From the NCBI RefSeq assembly GCF_016653315.1, contig NZ_NHSH01000074.1:46160-110159 (forward strand): DNA of 64,000 bases, read 5' to 3'. Under the pieces are notes generated by a model that was not told the DNA's origin, ran no database searches, and saw only the letters and a program-made list of their open reading frames with translations. The DNA is from Halochromatium roseum. GTDB lineage: Bacteria; Pseudomonadota; Gammaproteobacteria; Chromatiales; Chromatiaceae. Numbering within the stretch: the stretch's first letter is position 1; the number at the start of each line of letters is the position of its first letter. Below are positions 29,134 through 37,064 of the stretch, in pieces. Position numbers and translations under genes: made by a program.

Positions 29134-30528
29134 TCAAGCTGCTTTGCCTGTTTTTGCTTGGCGCGCTGATCGCTCCCGCTTTTCTATGGTTGCTTCGCCT
29201 TTATCCGGTTTGACCATGGATTTTCTCCGCGACTTGACCGGCTCGCCGTCGGAGATCGCAAGCACCAAGCCAAGGCTAGCAAACACCGTGAGTAGGCTGC
29301 TGCCACCGTGGCTGATGAGCGGCAGCGTGATCCCAGTTAGCGGCAGCGCCTTGGTGACACCGCCAATATTCAACAGCGTCTGCACGCTCAGCACAGCCGC
29401 AACTCCGGTTGCCGCCATCAGCCCGAAAGGCGTGCGCGCCCGCGCGGCCAAGGTGAGCAAGCGAATCAGCAACAGTGCAAACAGCATCACCAGCAGCACG
29501 CTGCCGGCAAAGCCAAGCTCTTCGGCCCAGACCGCGTAGATCAAGTCAGATTCGGCGATCGGCGTATAACGCGGACGCGCCTGGCTAAAGCCCTCTCCCC
29601 AGAGTCCGCCCGCATACATCCCAGACAGGCCTTGCAAGACCTGCCAGCCAGCCCCGGTTGGATCGGAAAAGGGATTCAGCCACACCTCGACCCGACGCTG
29701 GCCGTGCGTAAAGAGACTGATGAGGGCCGCGCCGGCCGCGCCTCCTAGCACCAAGCCATAGGCCAGATAACCGGGATGCCGAGTGCCGGCCGCCAACACC
29801 GCAAGCAGCATCACACCAAGGATCAACACCAACCCGAGGTCGCGCTGCACCAAGAGCATCGCCAGCACGAGCATCCAGACCAGCAACAACGGCCAGAGCG
29901 ACCGCAGCGGCGGCAGCAGACTGCGCCATCGACTGAGCCGCTTCAGGTGCTGATCGACGAAGGCCGCGGTGAACAACACCAGCGTGAGCTTCAGCAATTC
30001 AGTCGGCGTGATGAATCCGAACCCATAGACCGCACCTCGGTAACGTTGCCCAGTTGCGAGCACCAACGCCAGCAAAAGCAACGAGACCCCAGCCCATAGC
30101 CAGGTCACGCGCGTAGCCAGGCGATAACGTCCACCCCGTCCGGCGATCGCAAAGATCAGCATCAAGGCAACACCGAGCGGCAGTGGAATCAACTTGGCAG
30201 GGTCTAACGCCGCTGCTGCAAAGAGCCCCGTGCGGGCCTGGGCGATCAGGCCAATCGCACTCAGCAGCGCGGTGAGCGGAAGCAGCAACTGATCGCCCCG
30301 GAACCGCGCCAGCACCAGCAGCAGATGGGCGCTAACGAAGGTACCCAGGTAAATCAGGAAGGGCACCAGCGCCACGAACTGTACATCCAGTCCATCTTTC
30401 GGCCCCGCGCCCAGCAGCATCAAATAGCCTAAGAGCGCGATGAGCAGCGCCCAGAGCAACAGTCGGCGCTCGGGTGCACGCAGCTGCCAGTAATCACCGA
30501 TGCTGATCGGCGTTCCGCGACGCGCCAT
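29134..30528 (-). CDS. SEDS-family peptidoglycan glycosyltransferase (RodA/FtsW type)
   Basis: The 464-residue integral membrane protein has about ten to twelve helices and the SEDS signatures GFGFITPTELLKLTLVLF, LLVQRDLGLVLILGVMLL, and the C-terminal TGITLPLISHGGSSLLTVFASLGLVLAIS. The catalytic-region aspartate is in QRDLG. SEDS proteins polymerise glycan strands with a class B PBP, here encoded three bases upstream. The pair is therefore a complete polymerase/transpeptidase unit. It resembles RodA/FtsW outside the mre and dcw clusters; which one it replaces or supplements cannot be told. A basic cytoplasmic tail (KSRRKSMVKPDKGEATIEKR) ends it. Confidence 0.9.
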   Translation of the reverse strand: MARRGTPISIGDYWQLRAPERRLLLWALLIALLGYLMLLGAGPKDGLDVQFVALVPFLIYLGTFVSAHLLLVLARFRGDQLLLPLTALLSAIGLIAQARTGLFAAAALDPAKLIPLPLGVALMLIFAIAGRGGRYRLATRVTWLWAGVSLLLLALVLATGQRYRGAVYGFGFITPTELLKLTLVLFTAAFVDQHLKRLSRWRSLLPPLRSLWPLLLVWMLVLAMLLVQRDLGLVLILGVMLLAVLAAGTRHPGYLAYGLVLGGAAGAALISLFTHGQRRVEVWLNPFSDPTGAGWQVLQGLSGMYAGGLWGEGFSQARPRYTPIAESDLIYAVWAEELGFAGSVLLVMLFALLLIRLLTLAARARTPFGLMAATGVAAVLSVQTLLNIGGVTKALPLTGITLPLISHGGSSLLTVFASLGLVLAISDGEPVKSRRKSMVKPDKGEATIEKRERSARQAKTGKAA

Positions 30529-30530
30529 CG

Positions 30531-32126
30531 CTAGAAACCTTGCTCTGCGGCCTTGAGCAGCAAATCGCGCGCGATCGGCGCCGCGACCGTCGAGCCGTAA
30601 CCGCCATGCTCGACCAAAACGGCGAACGCCAGCCGCGGCGCCGACGCCGGTGCGAAGCCAACAAACCAGCTATGCGAGGCGCCTTGCGGGTTTTCAGCAG
30701 TGCCGGTCTTACCCGCAATCTCGAGCCCAGCGGTCTCGATCCCTCGCCCGGTGCCATCGGTGACTGCACGCCTGAGCATCACCCGCAGCCGGCGCGCCGT
30801 ATCCGCGCTCATGAATCGCCCGAGCACCTCCGGCTTTGTATCGCGGAGCAGACGCGGCCGCATCGCAACACCATCGTTAGCGATCGCGGCCGCAACCAGG
30901 GCCATATAGGCCGGCGTCGTGGTGACGCGACCCTGCCCAATCGCCGCCTGCGCCAGCCCATAACGGTCGCGCTCTGGGATTGGCTCCAGCTGGGCGGCCT
31001 GCAGATGGACGGTTCCGGACGGGCCGCCGACAAAGGCAATCGATCGGTTGAAGAGGAAGCGTTCACCGGTCTTGGTCAGCGCCCGGTGGCCGCCGAGCAC
31101 ACCGAGCTGCGCGAAAAAGACATTCGATGATTTGGCCAGTGCCGTCGTCAGATCCAGCACCCCATGTCCGGCCCAAGCCCGACCAGAGCGCTGCGCCTCG
31201 TAATATTCATGATCTCGAATCGGCCGATAGCGGCTCGAGGTGGTGTAACCGTTAGCGGGATTGTCCAGACGACCGCGGAAGCCGTTCTCTAACGCCTGAG
31301 CGGCCAGAATGACCTTGAAGACGGAGCCGGGTGGATACTGGCCCTGGGTGGCACGGTTCAACAGCGGTGTTGCTGGATCAGCGCCGCGAAAGAGGGTTGG
31401 TTGCAGCTGATTCGGATCGAAGCCTGGCACGCTCGCCATCACCAACACCGCACCGTCCGCGGGCCGCATCAGGACCACCGCGCCCCGACCGATACCCTTC
31501 GCTGATGCAATCTGCTCGACCGCCGCCTGCTGCAAGCCCGCATCCAGGGTCGTCACCAGATCCTGCCCGCGCGGACGTTTGCTCTGCGTGAGCAACTGAC
31601 GCCCAAGCTCGCCCCAGTCCCCAAGGCTGTCCAGCGTCGACCCATTCAGCGCCGGGTTGGCCATCGCCTCGACACCACTCAGCCCAAAGCGCGGATCAGC
31701 ATAGCCGATGGCATGCGCAAACACAGAGCCATACGGGTAAACCCGCTCCGCCGCACCATCCCGATTCCGACTCTCGGCCAAGACCTGCCCACGCTGATCG
31801 AGAATCCGGCCGCGTTGAATCCAATGCGCCGGGTTGAACTGACGGCGATCATGCGACTGCATGAAGGCAATGAATTGCGGCCGCGCCGTCCCACCCAGCT
31901 GCCAGGTTGCCTGATAGCCAAGAATGGCGACTAGGGATAAGCCGAGCAGACCGACAACTGGCAGCAGCCAGGCGCGTGGTCGCGCCAGATGCTTCAGCGG
32001 CACCACAAACCGAAGCTGTAAGGCTTGCCAGAGCCAAAACAGCAACGCCAGCCCGAAGGCCAGGTGCAGACCAAGGCGCACGGCCTCCCAGGGCGGGGAG
32101 CGAAACAGAGCGTTGAGCAGTTCCAT
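30531..32126 (-). CDS. Class B penicillin-binding protein (transpeptidase)
   Basis: The 531-residue protein cross-links peptidoglycan. Two N-terminal hydrophobic segments (LGLHLAFGLALLFWLWQAL and LLPVVGLLGLSLVAILGY) precede a short non-catalytic domain with RGRILDQRGQVLAES, and then the transpeptidase domain with SxxK in PPGSVFKVILAAQ, SxN in AKSSNVFFAQL and KTG in AGKTGTAENP. Having two membrane segments is unusual for a class B PBP, which normally has one. The short pedestal and RGxILDRxG motif recall PbpA-type partners of RodA. It is three bases upstream of the SEDS gene. Confidence 0.9.
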   Translation of the reverse strand: MELLNALFRSPPWEAVRLGLHLAFGLALLFWLWQALQLRFVVPLKHLARPRAWLLPVVGLLGLSLVAILGYQATWQLGGTARPQFIAFMQSHDRRQFNPAHWIQRGRILDQRGQVLAESRNRDGAAERVYPYGSVFAHAIGYADPRFGLSGVEAMANPALNGSTLDSLGDWGELGRQLLTQSKRPRGQDLVTTLDAGLQQAAVEQIASAKGIGRGAVVLMRPADGAVLVMASVPGFDPNQLQPTLFRGADPATPLLNRATQGQYPPGSVFKVILAAQALENGFRGRLDNPANGYTTSSRYRPIRDHEYYEAQRSGRAWAGHGVLDLTTALAKSSNVFFAQLGVLGGHRALTKTGERFLFNRSIAFVGGPSGTVHLQAAQLEPIPERDRYGLAQAAIGQGRVTTTPAYMALVAAAIANDGVAMRPRLLRDTKPEVLGRFMSADTARRLRVMLRRAVTDGTGRGIETAGLEIAGKTGTAENPQGASHSWFVGFAPASAPRLAFAVLVEHGGYGSTVAAPIARDLLLKAAEQGF

Positions 32127-32224
32127 AAGCAGGCGAGATCATACCCGAGAATCTGGCCACACTTGCGGCTACAATCGGACGAAACCTTCAACCATCGTCG
32201 CCGCAAGACCCCGCGGAGCCCAAG

Positions 32225-32641
32225 ATGCCCAAAGAGACACCCCGCCACGGCCGCACCGGCCAAACCATCGACAGCAGCAAGCTCGACCGCGTCGTTGCCG
32301 ATGCGCGCCGCGCCATGGACGAGCGCGCCGCCGGTTATCGCGAGCAAGCGCTCAAGCTCTATCCCTGGGTCTGCGGGCGCTGTGCGCGAGAGTTCGATCG
32401 CAGCAATCTGCGCGAGCTGACCGTGCACCACAAAGACATGGATCACGACAACAACCCACCCGACGGCAGCAACTGGGAGCTGCTCTGTCTCTACTGCCAC
32501 GACAACGAGCATCAGAAGTACGAGGAGCACATCGCTGCCGTCGCCGCCGGACGTGATACCAGCGCCACGGGCGGGCGCAGCGCGGCGCCGAGTACGCATA
32601 ACCCCTTCGCGGGTCTCGCGGATCTATTGAAGAAAGATTGA
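32225..32641 (+). CDS. HNH nuclease family protein, YajD-like
   Basis: The 138-residue protein has the compact HNH fold with four zinc cysteines: C50 and C53 in PWVCGRCAREF, the catalytic pair H68/H69 in LTVHHKDMDHDNNPP, and C88/C91 in LLCLYCHDNEHQKY. This arrangement and the length match the YajD family, whose cellular role is not established. The tail THNPFAGLADLLKKD is a conserved ending in this family as I recall it. It is a single gene between the divergent PBP gene and the convergent bchO. Confidence 0.87.
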   Translation: MPKETPRHGRTGQTIDSSKLDRVVADARRAMDERAAGYREQALKLYPWVCGRCAREFDRSNLRELTVHHKDMDHDNNPPDGSNWELLCLYCHDNEHQKYEEHIAAVAAGRDTSATGGRSAAPSTHNPFAGLADLLKKD

Positions 32642-32722
32642 CGACGAACTAGCGCGTGAGCCGATCGGCGATAGAAGCAGGAAAAACGCCCACAACAGCA
32701 GATAGCAACGCTCTGACTCCTA

Positions 32723-33631
32723 TCAGCCCAGCGCAGGCTTGCTGCTTCCTAGCTCACGCATGATCAACTCTAGAATCGCCAAAGGATGTTCTTCATGCCC
32801 CAGATGCCCAAGACTCGGCAGGCAGTGCAACTGCGCAGAACTCACCAACCGCTTGACCTGTTCGGCTTCGATCGGCGGAATCGTTTTGTCATTCTCAAAG
32901 CTGACTAAGACCAACTGCGGCTCGAGCTGCGGCAACTCCCGCGCTAGTGGCTCAAGATCCCAATTCGCCATCATATTGAGTGCCGCCGCTAAATGCCCCG
33001 GATAGGAGATCAGCAGCCGATACAGCGCGATCCCTTCGGGGGTCAGGCGCGACCCGGTGCCGTCCGCCATGCGCTTGACGCTGCGCGGGTCCTTGCGGGC
33101 GCCGCGGGCAAAGAAGCGCGGCACCACCGAGTTCCGCGCAAACAGCTTTGCGGCCGGCGAGAACCACTTCCCCGCAAACCCCCTGAGCGGTAGGAGTGCG
33201 CCGCTGAGGCTGATCAGCAGCCTTGGCTGGATGTTGCCATCGAGACACATGCGCGCCAAGATCGCCGCCCCGGCTGAATGGCCAACGGCGACCTCGGGCA
33301 CGAAACCTAATGACTGGGTGAGTGCGCTCACGGCGGCTGCCATGCCCGGCAATGACAGCTGCTTCGGCTCCGGCGCTGCGGTAAAGCCATGGCCCGGCAG
33401 GTCGAGGGCGAGCACCTGAAAATGCTCGGCCAGCAGAGGCAGCAGCCCGCCCCAGGAATGCGAGGCCGCACCGGTGCCATGAATCAGCAGCAGTGGCGGG
33501 CCGCTGCCAGCCTCTTGGATATGCCAACGGAGCCCGCCGGCCTCAACGAAGCGGCTGCACTCGCGATTCGGCCAGCTGCGACCATCGCGCTCCCAGCATG
33601 GCTTGTCGTTCATCACCGAGGCGGAGGTCAT
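32723..33631 (-). CDS. bchO: Alpha/beta hydrolase BchO, magnesium-chelatase associated
   Basis: The 302-residue alpha/beta hydrolase follows bchI and bchD, as in many purple bacteria, where it is named BchO; its exact role in magnesium insertion is not known. The oxyanion region is LLLIHGTGAASHSW, the nucleophile elbow VGHSAGAAIL, and the late histidine is in LPSLGHLGHEEHP. The N-terminal stretch CSRFVEAGGLRWHIQEAGSGP is typical. I start at the ATG at 33631; an ATG at 33613 is also possible. The gap to the bchD stop is 28 bases, so co-transcription is likely. Confidence 0.88.
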   Translation of the reverse strand: MTSASVMNDKPCWERDGRSWPNRECSRFVEAGGLRWHIQEAGSGPPLLLIHGTGAASHSWGGLLPLLAEHFQVLALDLPGHGFTAAPEPKQLSLPGMAAAVSALTQSLGFVPEVAVGHSAGAAILARMCLDGNIQPRLLISLSGALLPLRGFAGKWFSPAAKLFARNSVVPRFFARGARKDPRSVKRMADGTGSRLTPEGIALYRLLISYPGHLAAALNMMANWDLEPLARELPQLEPQLVLVSFENDKTIPPIEAEQVKRLVSSAQLHCLPSLGHLGHEEHPLAILELIMRELGSSKPALG

Positions 33632-33659
33632 TGGCGTTGATCCCGTCGACGTGCGTTGA

Positions 33660-35492
33660 TCAAGTAACCGCCTGCACAGCGCCGGAAAGCGCGCGCGCAT
33701 CCGCATGCGGCAGCGGCAGATAGACCGCACCCATCTCGCGCGCTAGATTCTCGGCATCCGGGCGTGGCCGCGGCGACATATCCACCACCAGCGCCTTCAG
33801 CTCGGCGACGCGGAAGGCACGCGCCGAGGCCAAGGCATCCTCAGCTGCTTGGGCGCGGCCACCAATGCCGTCGCGATTGACGTTGGCGCGGCCATCGGTG
33901 AGCAAGATCACCACCGCCGTGCCACCGCGACGGGTGACGCCATCGGCGAGCGCCAACGCGGCATCGATGCCAGAGGCCAATGGAGTGCCGCCGCCGCCGG
34001 GCAGACTAGCCAAGCCGCGCTTGGCGCGCACCAACGAGCGCGTCGGTGGCAGTAGGATCTCAGCACGCGGACCGCGAAAGGCGATCATCGCGACACGATC
34101 GCGGCGCACATAGCAATCGGCCAGCAGCAGCTCAACCGCACCTTTGGCCTCGGCGAGGCGATGCAGTGCGGCCGAGCCTGAGGCATCGACGACAAAGATG
34201 GTCGTGGTCTCGGAGCGCTGACGATAGCGGGTGATGCGAAAATCATCGCGTCGCACCTCGACTAACACCTCGGACTCGCTGCCCTTCTCGGCGCGCTCTT
34301 GCCGACGCAGCCGCTGCCAAGGTGCCGCGACCCGCAGCGTATCGATGACATTCAGCCGTGCACCGGCGCCGGGCTCGCCGCGGCGCGTGCCAGCCGGACG
34401 GCCGCGCAAGGAGCCACTCTGGATGGCGCCCGACTTACCGCTCGACTTCGAGCGTTGGCGCATCGCGCCCATCTGTAGCATCGCCAGCAGATTCGGCGGT
34501 ATCGCCGCCTGCGCGGCCTCCAGCACCTGCTCCTCAAGCGGCTTGTCCAGCTCCTGCTGCGGCGTCTGATCTTGGTCTTTCTGCTCGTCCTGGTTGTCTT
34601 CCGGGGGTGGTGGTGGCTCCTCGGCCTGTTGCTCCTCGTCCGGCTGCTCCGGCATCGGAATGCGGGTCGCGCGCGGCGCGAGCACCAAGCGGGCCGCCGC
34701 ACTCACATCGGCGGACTCGACGCGATCGCGCCCGGCGAGCGCGGCAGAGGCCCGCGCAACGCGCAACGCCGCAATGGACGAACGCAGCGAATCGACACCC
34801 AGCGCCAACGCCGTGCCGCAGAGCATCTCGATGGCCTCTTCATCGATCTCGATCTCGCCCAGCCGGCGCCGCGCCGATTGAATCTGGCTCGGGTCAAAGT
34901 CTGATGCGAGCGCCTCGCGGTAGCGGATATCGCCAAGATCGAGCAGGAAGGCGAAGCGATCGAGCAGCGTGTGCGGCACCTGCTCTTCTTCGTTGGCACC
35001 CTCGTCGAGCGCCACCACACCCACCCGGGCCGAGGTGCGGGCGGTGATCCCATCGCGCTCGACCTGGATCTCGCCGTTATCGAGCGCTGCGCTGAGGTAG
35101 GCCGCGGTCGAGCGACCAATCCGCTCCGCCATCGCCAACTGCACCACGCCGCCATCGGCCTCGGCCAGCAGCCCGCGCTCGGCCACTGGCCGCCCGGCGT
35201 GCAAGGTGGCCGCCAGGTCGAGCCCGCCGAGCAGGCGACCATCAGCAATATGCAGCGGGATGCGCCGGACTGGCAGATCCGGCGGCAGCAGCTCGCGCAG
35301 CAGCTCCATCCAGAGATCACGCACCGGACCCGGCAACGCGCGCACCGAGATGCCGCCGCTGCCGACCGGATCAACCGCGAACAGCGCCGCCGCCAGGCAA
35401 GCATCGTCCCAGCGCGCGCTGTTATCGGGTAGGCCAGCCTGAGTGGGATCAGTCGTCGGATCAGTCGTCGAACCAGTCATCGGCTCCGTCAT
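33660..35492 (-). CDS. bchD: Magnesium chelatase subunit D
   Basis: BchD (610 residues) forms the double-ring complex with BchI that drives insertion of magnesium into protoporphyrin IX, the branch point to bacteriochlorophyll. The N-terminal AAA+ like domain lacks a clear Walker A, as usual for BchD. It is followed by an acidic proline-rich linker (about 275-310, PEEQQAEEPPPPPEDNQDEQ-like) and a C-terminal von Willebrand A domain with the MIDAS motif DASGSAA and LLTDGRANV. The N-terminal tail carries a small TTDP repeat. bchI is 130 bases upstream and bchO downstream. Confidence 0.96.
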   Translation of the reverse strand: MTEPMTGSTTDPTTDPTQAGLPDNSARWDDACLAAALFAVDPVGSGGISVRALPGPVRDLWMELLRELLPPDLPVRRIPLHIADGRLLGGLDLAATLHAGRPVAERGLLAEADGGVVQLAMAERIGRSTAAYLSAALDNGEIQVERDGITARTSARVGVVALDEGANEEEQVPHTLLDRFAFLLDLGDIRYREALASDFDPSQIQSARRRLGEIEIDEEAIEMLCGTALALGVDSLRSSIAALRVARASAALAGRDRVESADVSAAARLVLAPRATRIPMPEQPDEEQQAEEPPPPPEDNQDEQKDQDQTPQQELDKPLEEQVLEAAQAAIPPNLLAMLQMGAMRQRSKSSGKSGAIQSGSLRGRPAGTRRGEPGAGARLNVIDTLRVAAPWQRLRRQERAEKGSESEVLVEVRRDDFRITRYRQRSETTTIFVVDASGSAALHRLAEAKGAVELLLADCYVRRDRVAMIAFRGPRAEILLPPTRSLVRAKRGLASLPGGGGTPLASGIDAALALADGVTRRGGTAVVILLTDGRANVNRDGIGGRAQAAEDALASARAFRVAELKALVVDMSPRPRPDAENLAREMGAVYLPLPHADARALSGAVQAVT

Positions 35493-35622
35493 CGCGGCGC
35501 ACCCAAGCGCGGGATCGAGCAGGATTCTAGGCTGCCGGCTAGACCCGCTGTCGGTGCGCCCTCAGGGCAGGGCCGCCAGCCGCTGCAACACCAGTTGATC
35601 ATTCTCGGGCGACGCGAGCCGC

Positions 35623-36651
35623 TCATTCGCCGAACAACTCCTCGAGAGCGCGCTCGACGCGGGTCGTGGAGCCAGCATCGTCGAGCACATTGCGGCGCAG
35701 CCGGTGGCGCAGCGCCGGCGGCGCGACCCGCTTTAGATGCTCGTCGGTCACGCTCTCGTCACCCTCCAGCGCAGCATAGGCGCGCGCCGCGCGGATTAGC
35801 GTCAGCTCGCCGCGCAGACCGTCAGTGCCCAGCTTCATGCACAGCTCGGAGGCGCGCTCAAGCGCCGCATCCGGAACCTCGACATTGGGCAGACGCTCCT
35901 TCGCATTCAGGATCTGGCGGCGCACCTTGCCATCCTTACGCTTGTACTTGTCGATGAAGGCCTGCGGATCACGCTCGAAGTCATCGCGAAGACGCACCAC
36001 CTGCACCCGCGATTTCAGGTCCTGTGGCGTGCTGATCTCGACCGAAAGGCCGAAGCGGTCGAGCAGCTGCGGGCGCAGCTCACCCTCTTCCGGGTTGCCA
36101 CTGCCGACCAGCACGAACTTGGCCGGATGACGCACACTCAGGCCTTCACGCTCGACCACATTCTCGCCGCTCGCGGCGACATCGAGCAGCGAGTCGACCA
36201 GATGGTCCTCGAGCAGGTTGACCTCGTCGATATACAGAAAACCGCGGTGCGCGCGTGCCAGTAGGCCTGGCTCGAACGCCTTCTCGCCGCGCGTTAGAGC
36301 CTTCTCGAGGTCGAGCGCACCGATGACGCGGTCCTCGGTCGCCCCCAGCGGCAGATCAACCACCGGCACCTGCGCCTTGCGCGCCTTGAGCGGGCCGCTC
36401 GCCTTGCGCTCGCGGCATTGTTCGCAGAGCCCTGAGTCTGGCGCATCGGGATCGCAGTTATAGGTGCAGCGCTCGACGACGCGCATCGCCGGCAGCAGCG
36501 CTGCCAGGGCACGAATCGCCGTCGATTTGCCCGTGCCGCGATCGCCGAACGCGAGCACCCCGCCGATACTCTGATCCGTCGCCGCGATCAAGATCGCGAG
36601 CTTCATCTCTTCTTGGGCGACAATGGCAGAAAAGGGGAAGGCAAGCGGCAT
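35623..36651 (-). CDS. bchI: Magnesium chelatase ATPase subunit I
   Basis: BchI (342 residues) is the AAA+ ATPase of magnesium chelatase. Walker A is GDRGTGKSTAIRALAALLP, Walker B FLYIDEVNLLEDHLVD, and the pre-sensor region VGSGNPEEGELRPQLLDRFG is fully conserved. The cysteine-rich stretch CTYNCDPDAPDSGLCEQC occurs in bacterial BchI. It is the first gene of bchI-bchD-bchO. The 413 bases upstream, towards the menE-like gene, should contain its promoter; I found only a one-base-short version of a PpsR/CrtJ operator there (see rejected list). Confidence 0.97.
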   Translation of the reverse strand: MPLAFPFSAIVAQEEMKLAILIAATDQSIGGVLAFGDRGTGKSTAIRALAALLPAMRVVERCTYNCDPDAPDSGLCEQCRERKASGPLKARKAQVPVVDLPLGATEDRVIGALDLEKALTRGEKAFEPGLLARAHRGFLYIDEVNLLEDHLVDSLLDVAASGENVVEREGLSVRHPAKFVLVGSGNPEEGELRPQLLDRFGLSVEISTPQDLKSRVQVVRLRDDFERDPQAFIDKYKRKDGKVRRQILNAKERLPNVEVPDAALERASELCMKLGTDGLRGELTLIRAARAYAALEGDESVTDEHLKRVAPPALRHRLRRNVLDDAGSTTRVERALEELFGE

Positions 36652-36789
36652 AGTCGTGTGAACCTTGTCGGCGGGCTTTATCAGGGGCCCTTACTGGAGG
36701 CTAGTATCGCGGCACGCGCGATCGCCGCAAGACCCTAGCGTCGGTGATTCTTTTCGGTCAAGGCGAACCGATCGTTTGCTTGCGCTGGC

Positions 36790-37013
36790 TCAGCGCAGCC
36801 GCCTCCAGAAAGCGTCGAAGACGACCCCGAGGCTGTCTGCAACGGTATGTTTCGCCTTCGTCGGTGCGGTTTCTTCCCTGAAGACCTCGCGCAGCAGGCA
36901 GGCTTCGCGTAGCCATGACCGATGTCGTTTTGGATGACAGCAGACACAGACTCATCAAAGAAACTGTCCATCAACTGCTTCCCGATTTTGAGCACCACTG
37001 GAGTGGCGGTCAT
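36790..37013 (-). pseudogene. Frameshifted remnant of an unrecognised short gene
   Basis: In the bchI upstream region the minus strand reads MTATPVVLKIGKQLMDSFF and on to DESVSAVIQNDIGHGYA from the ATG at 37013. Around 36910 the sense-like reading jumps frame and continues EACLLREVFREETAPTKAKH, then TVADSLGVVFDAFWRRLR, to a TGA at 36790-36792. Both halves have protein-like composition and helical pattern, and one lost base would join them into about 75 residues. I do not recognise the family. It may be the end of a transcription regulator or a small orphan. The remaining bases of the 36652-37064 gap hold nothing else I can name. Confidence 0.4.
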
Positions 37014-37064
37014 CGGGATCCACTGTCTCGTTCCAGATGATCGCACCCCCGCGCCCTTAAATCG

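Noticed and set aside
36923..36939. PpsR/CrtJ-type operator upstream of bchI
   Set aside because: The sequence TGTCGTTTTGGATGACA has TGT and ACA eleven bases apart; the known operator needs twelve. It also lies within the decayed gene.
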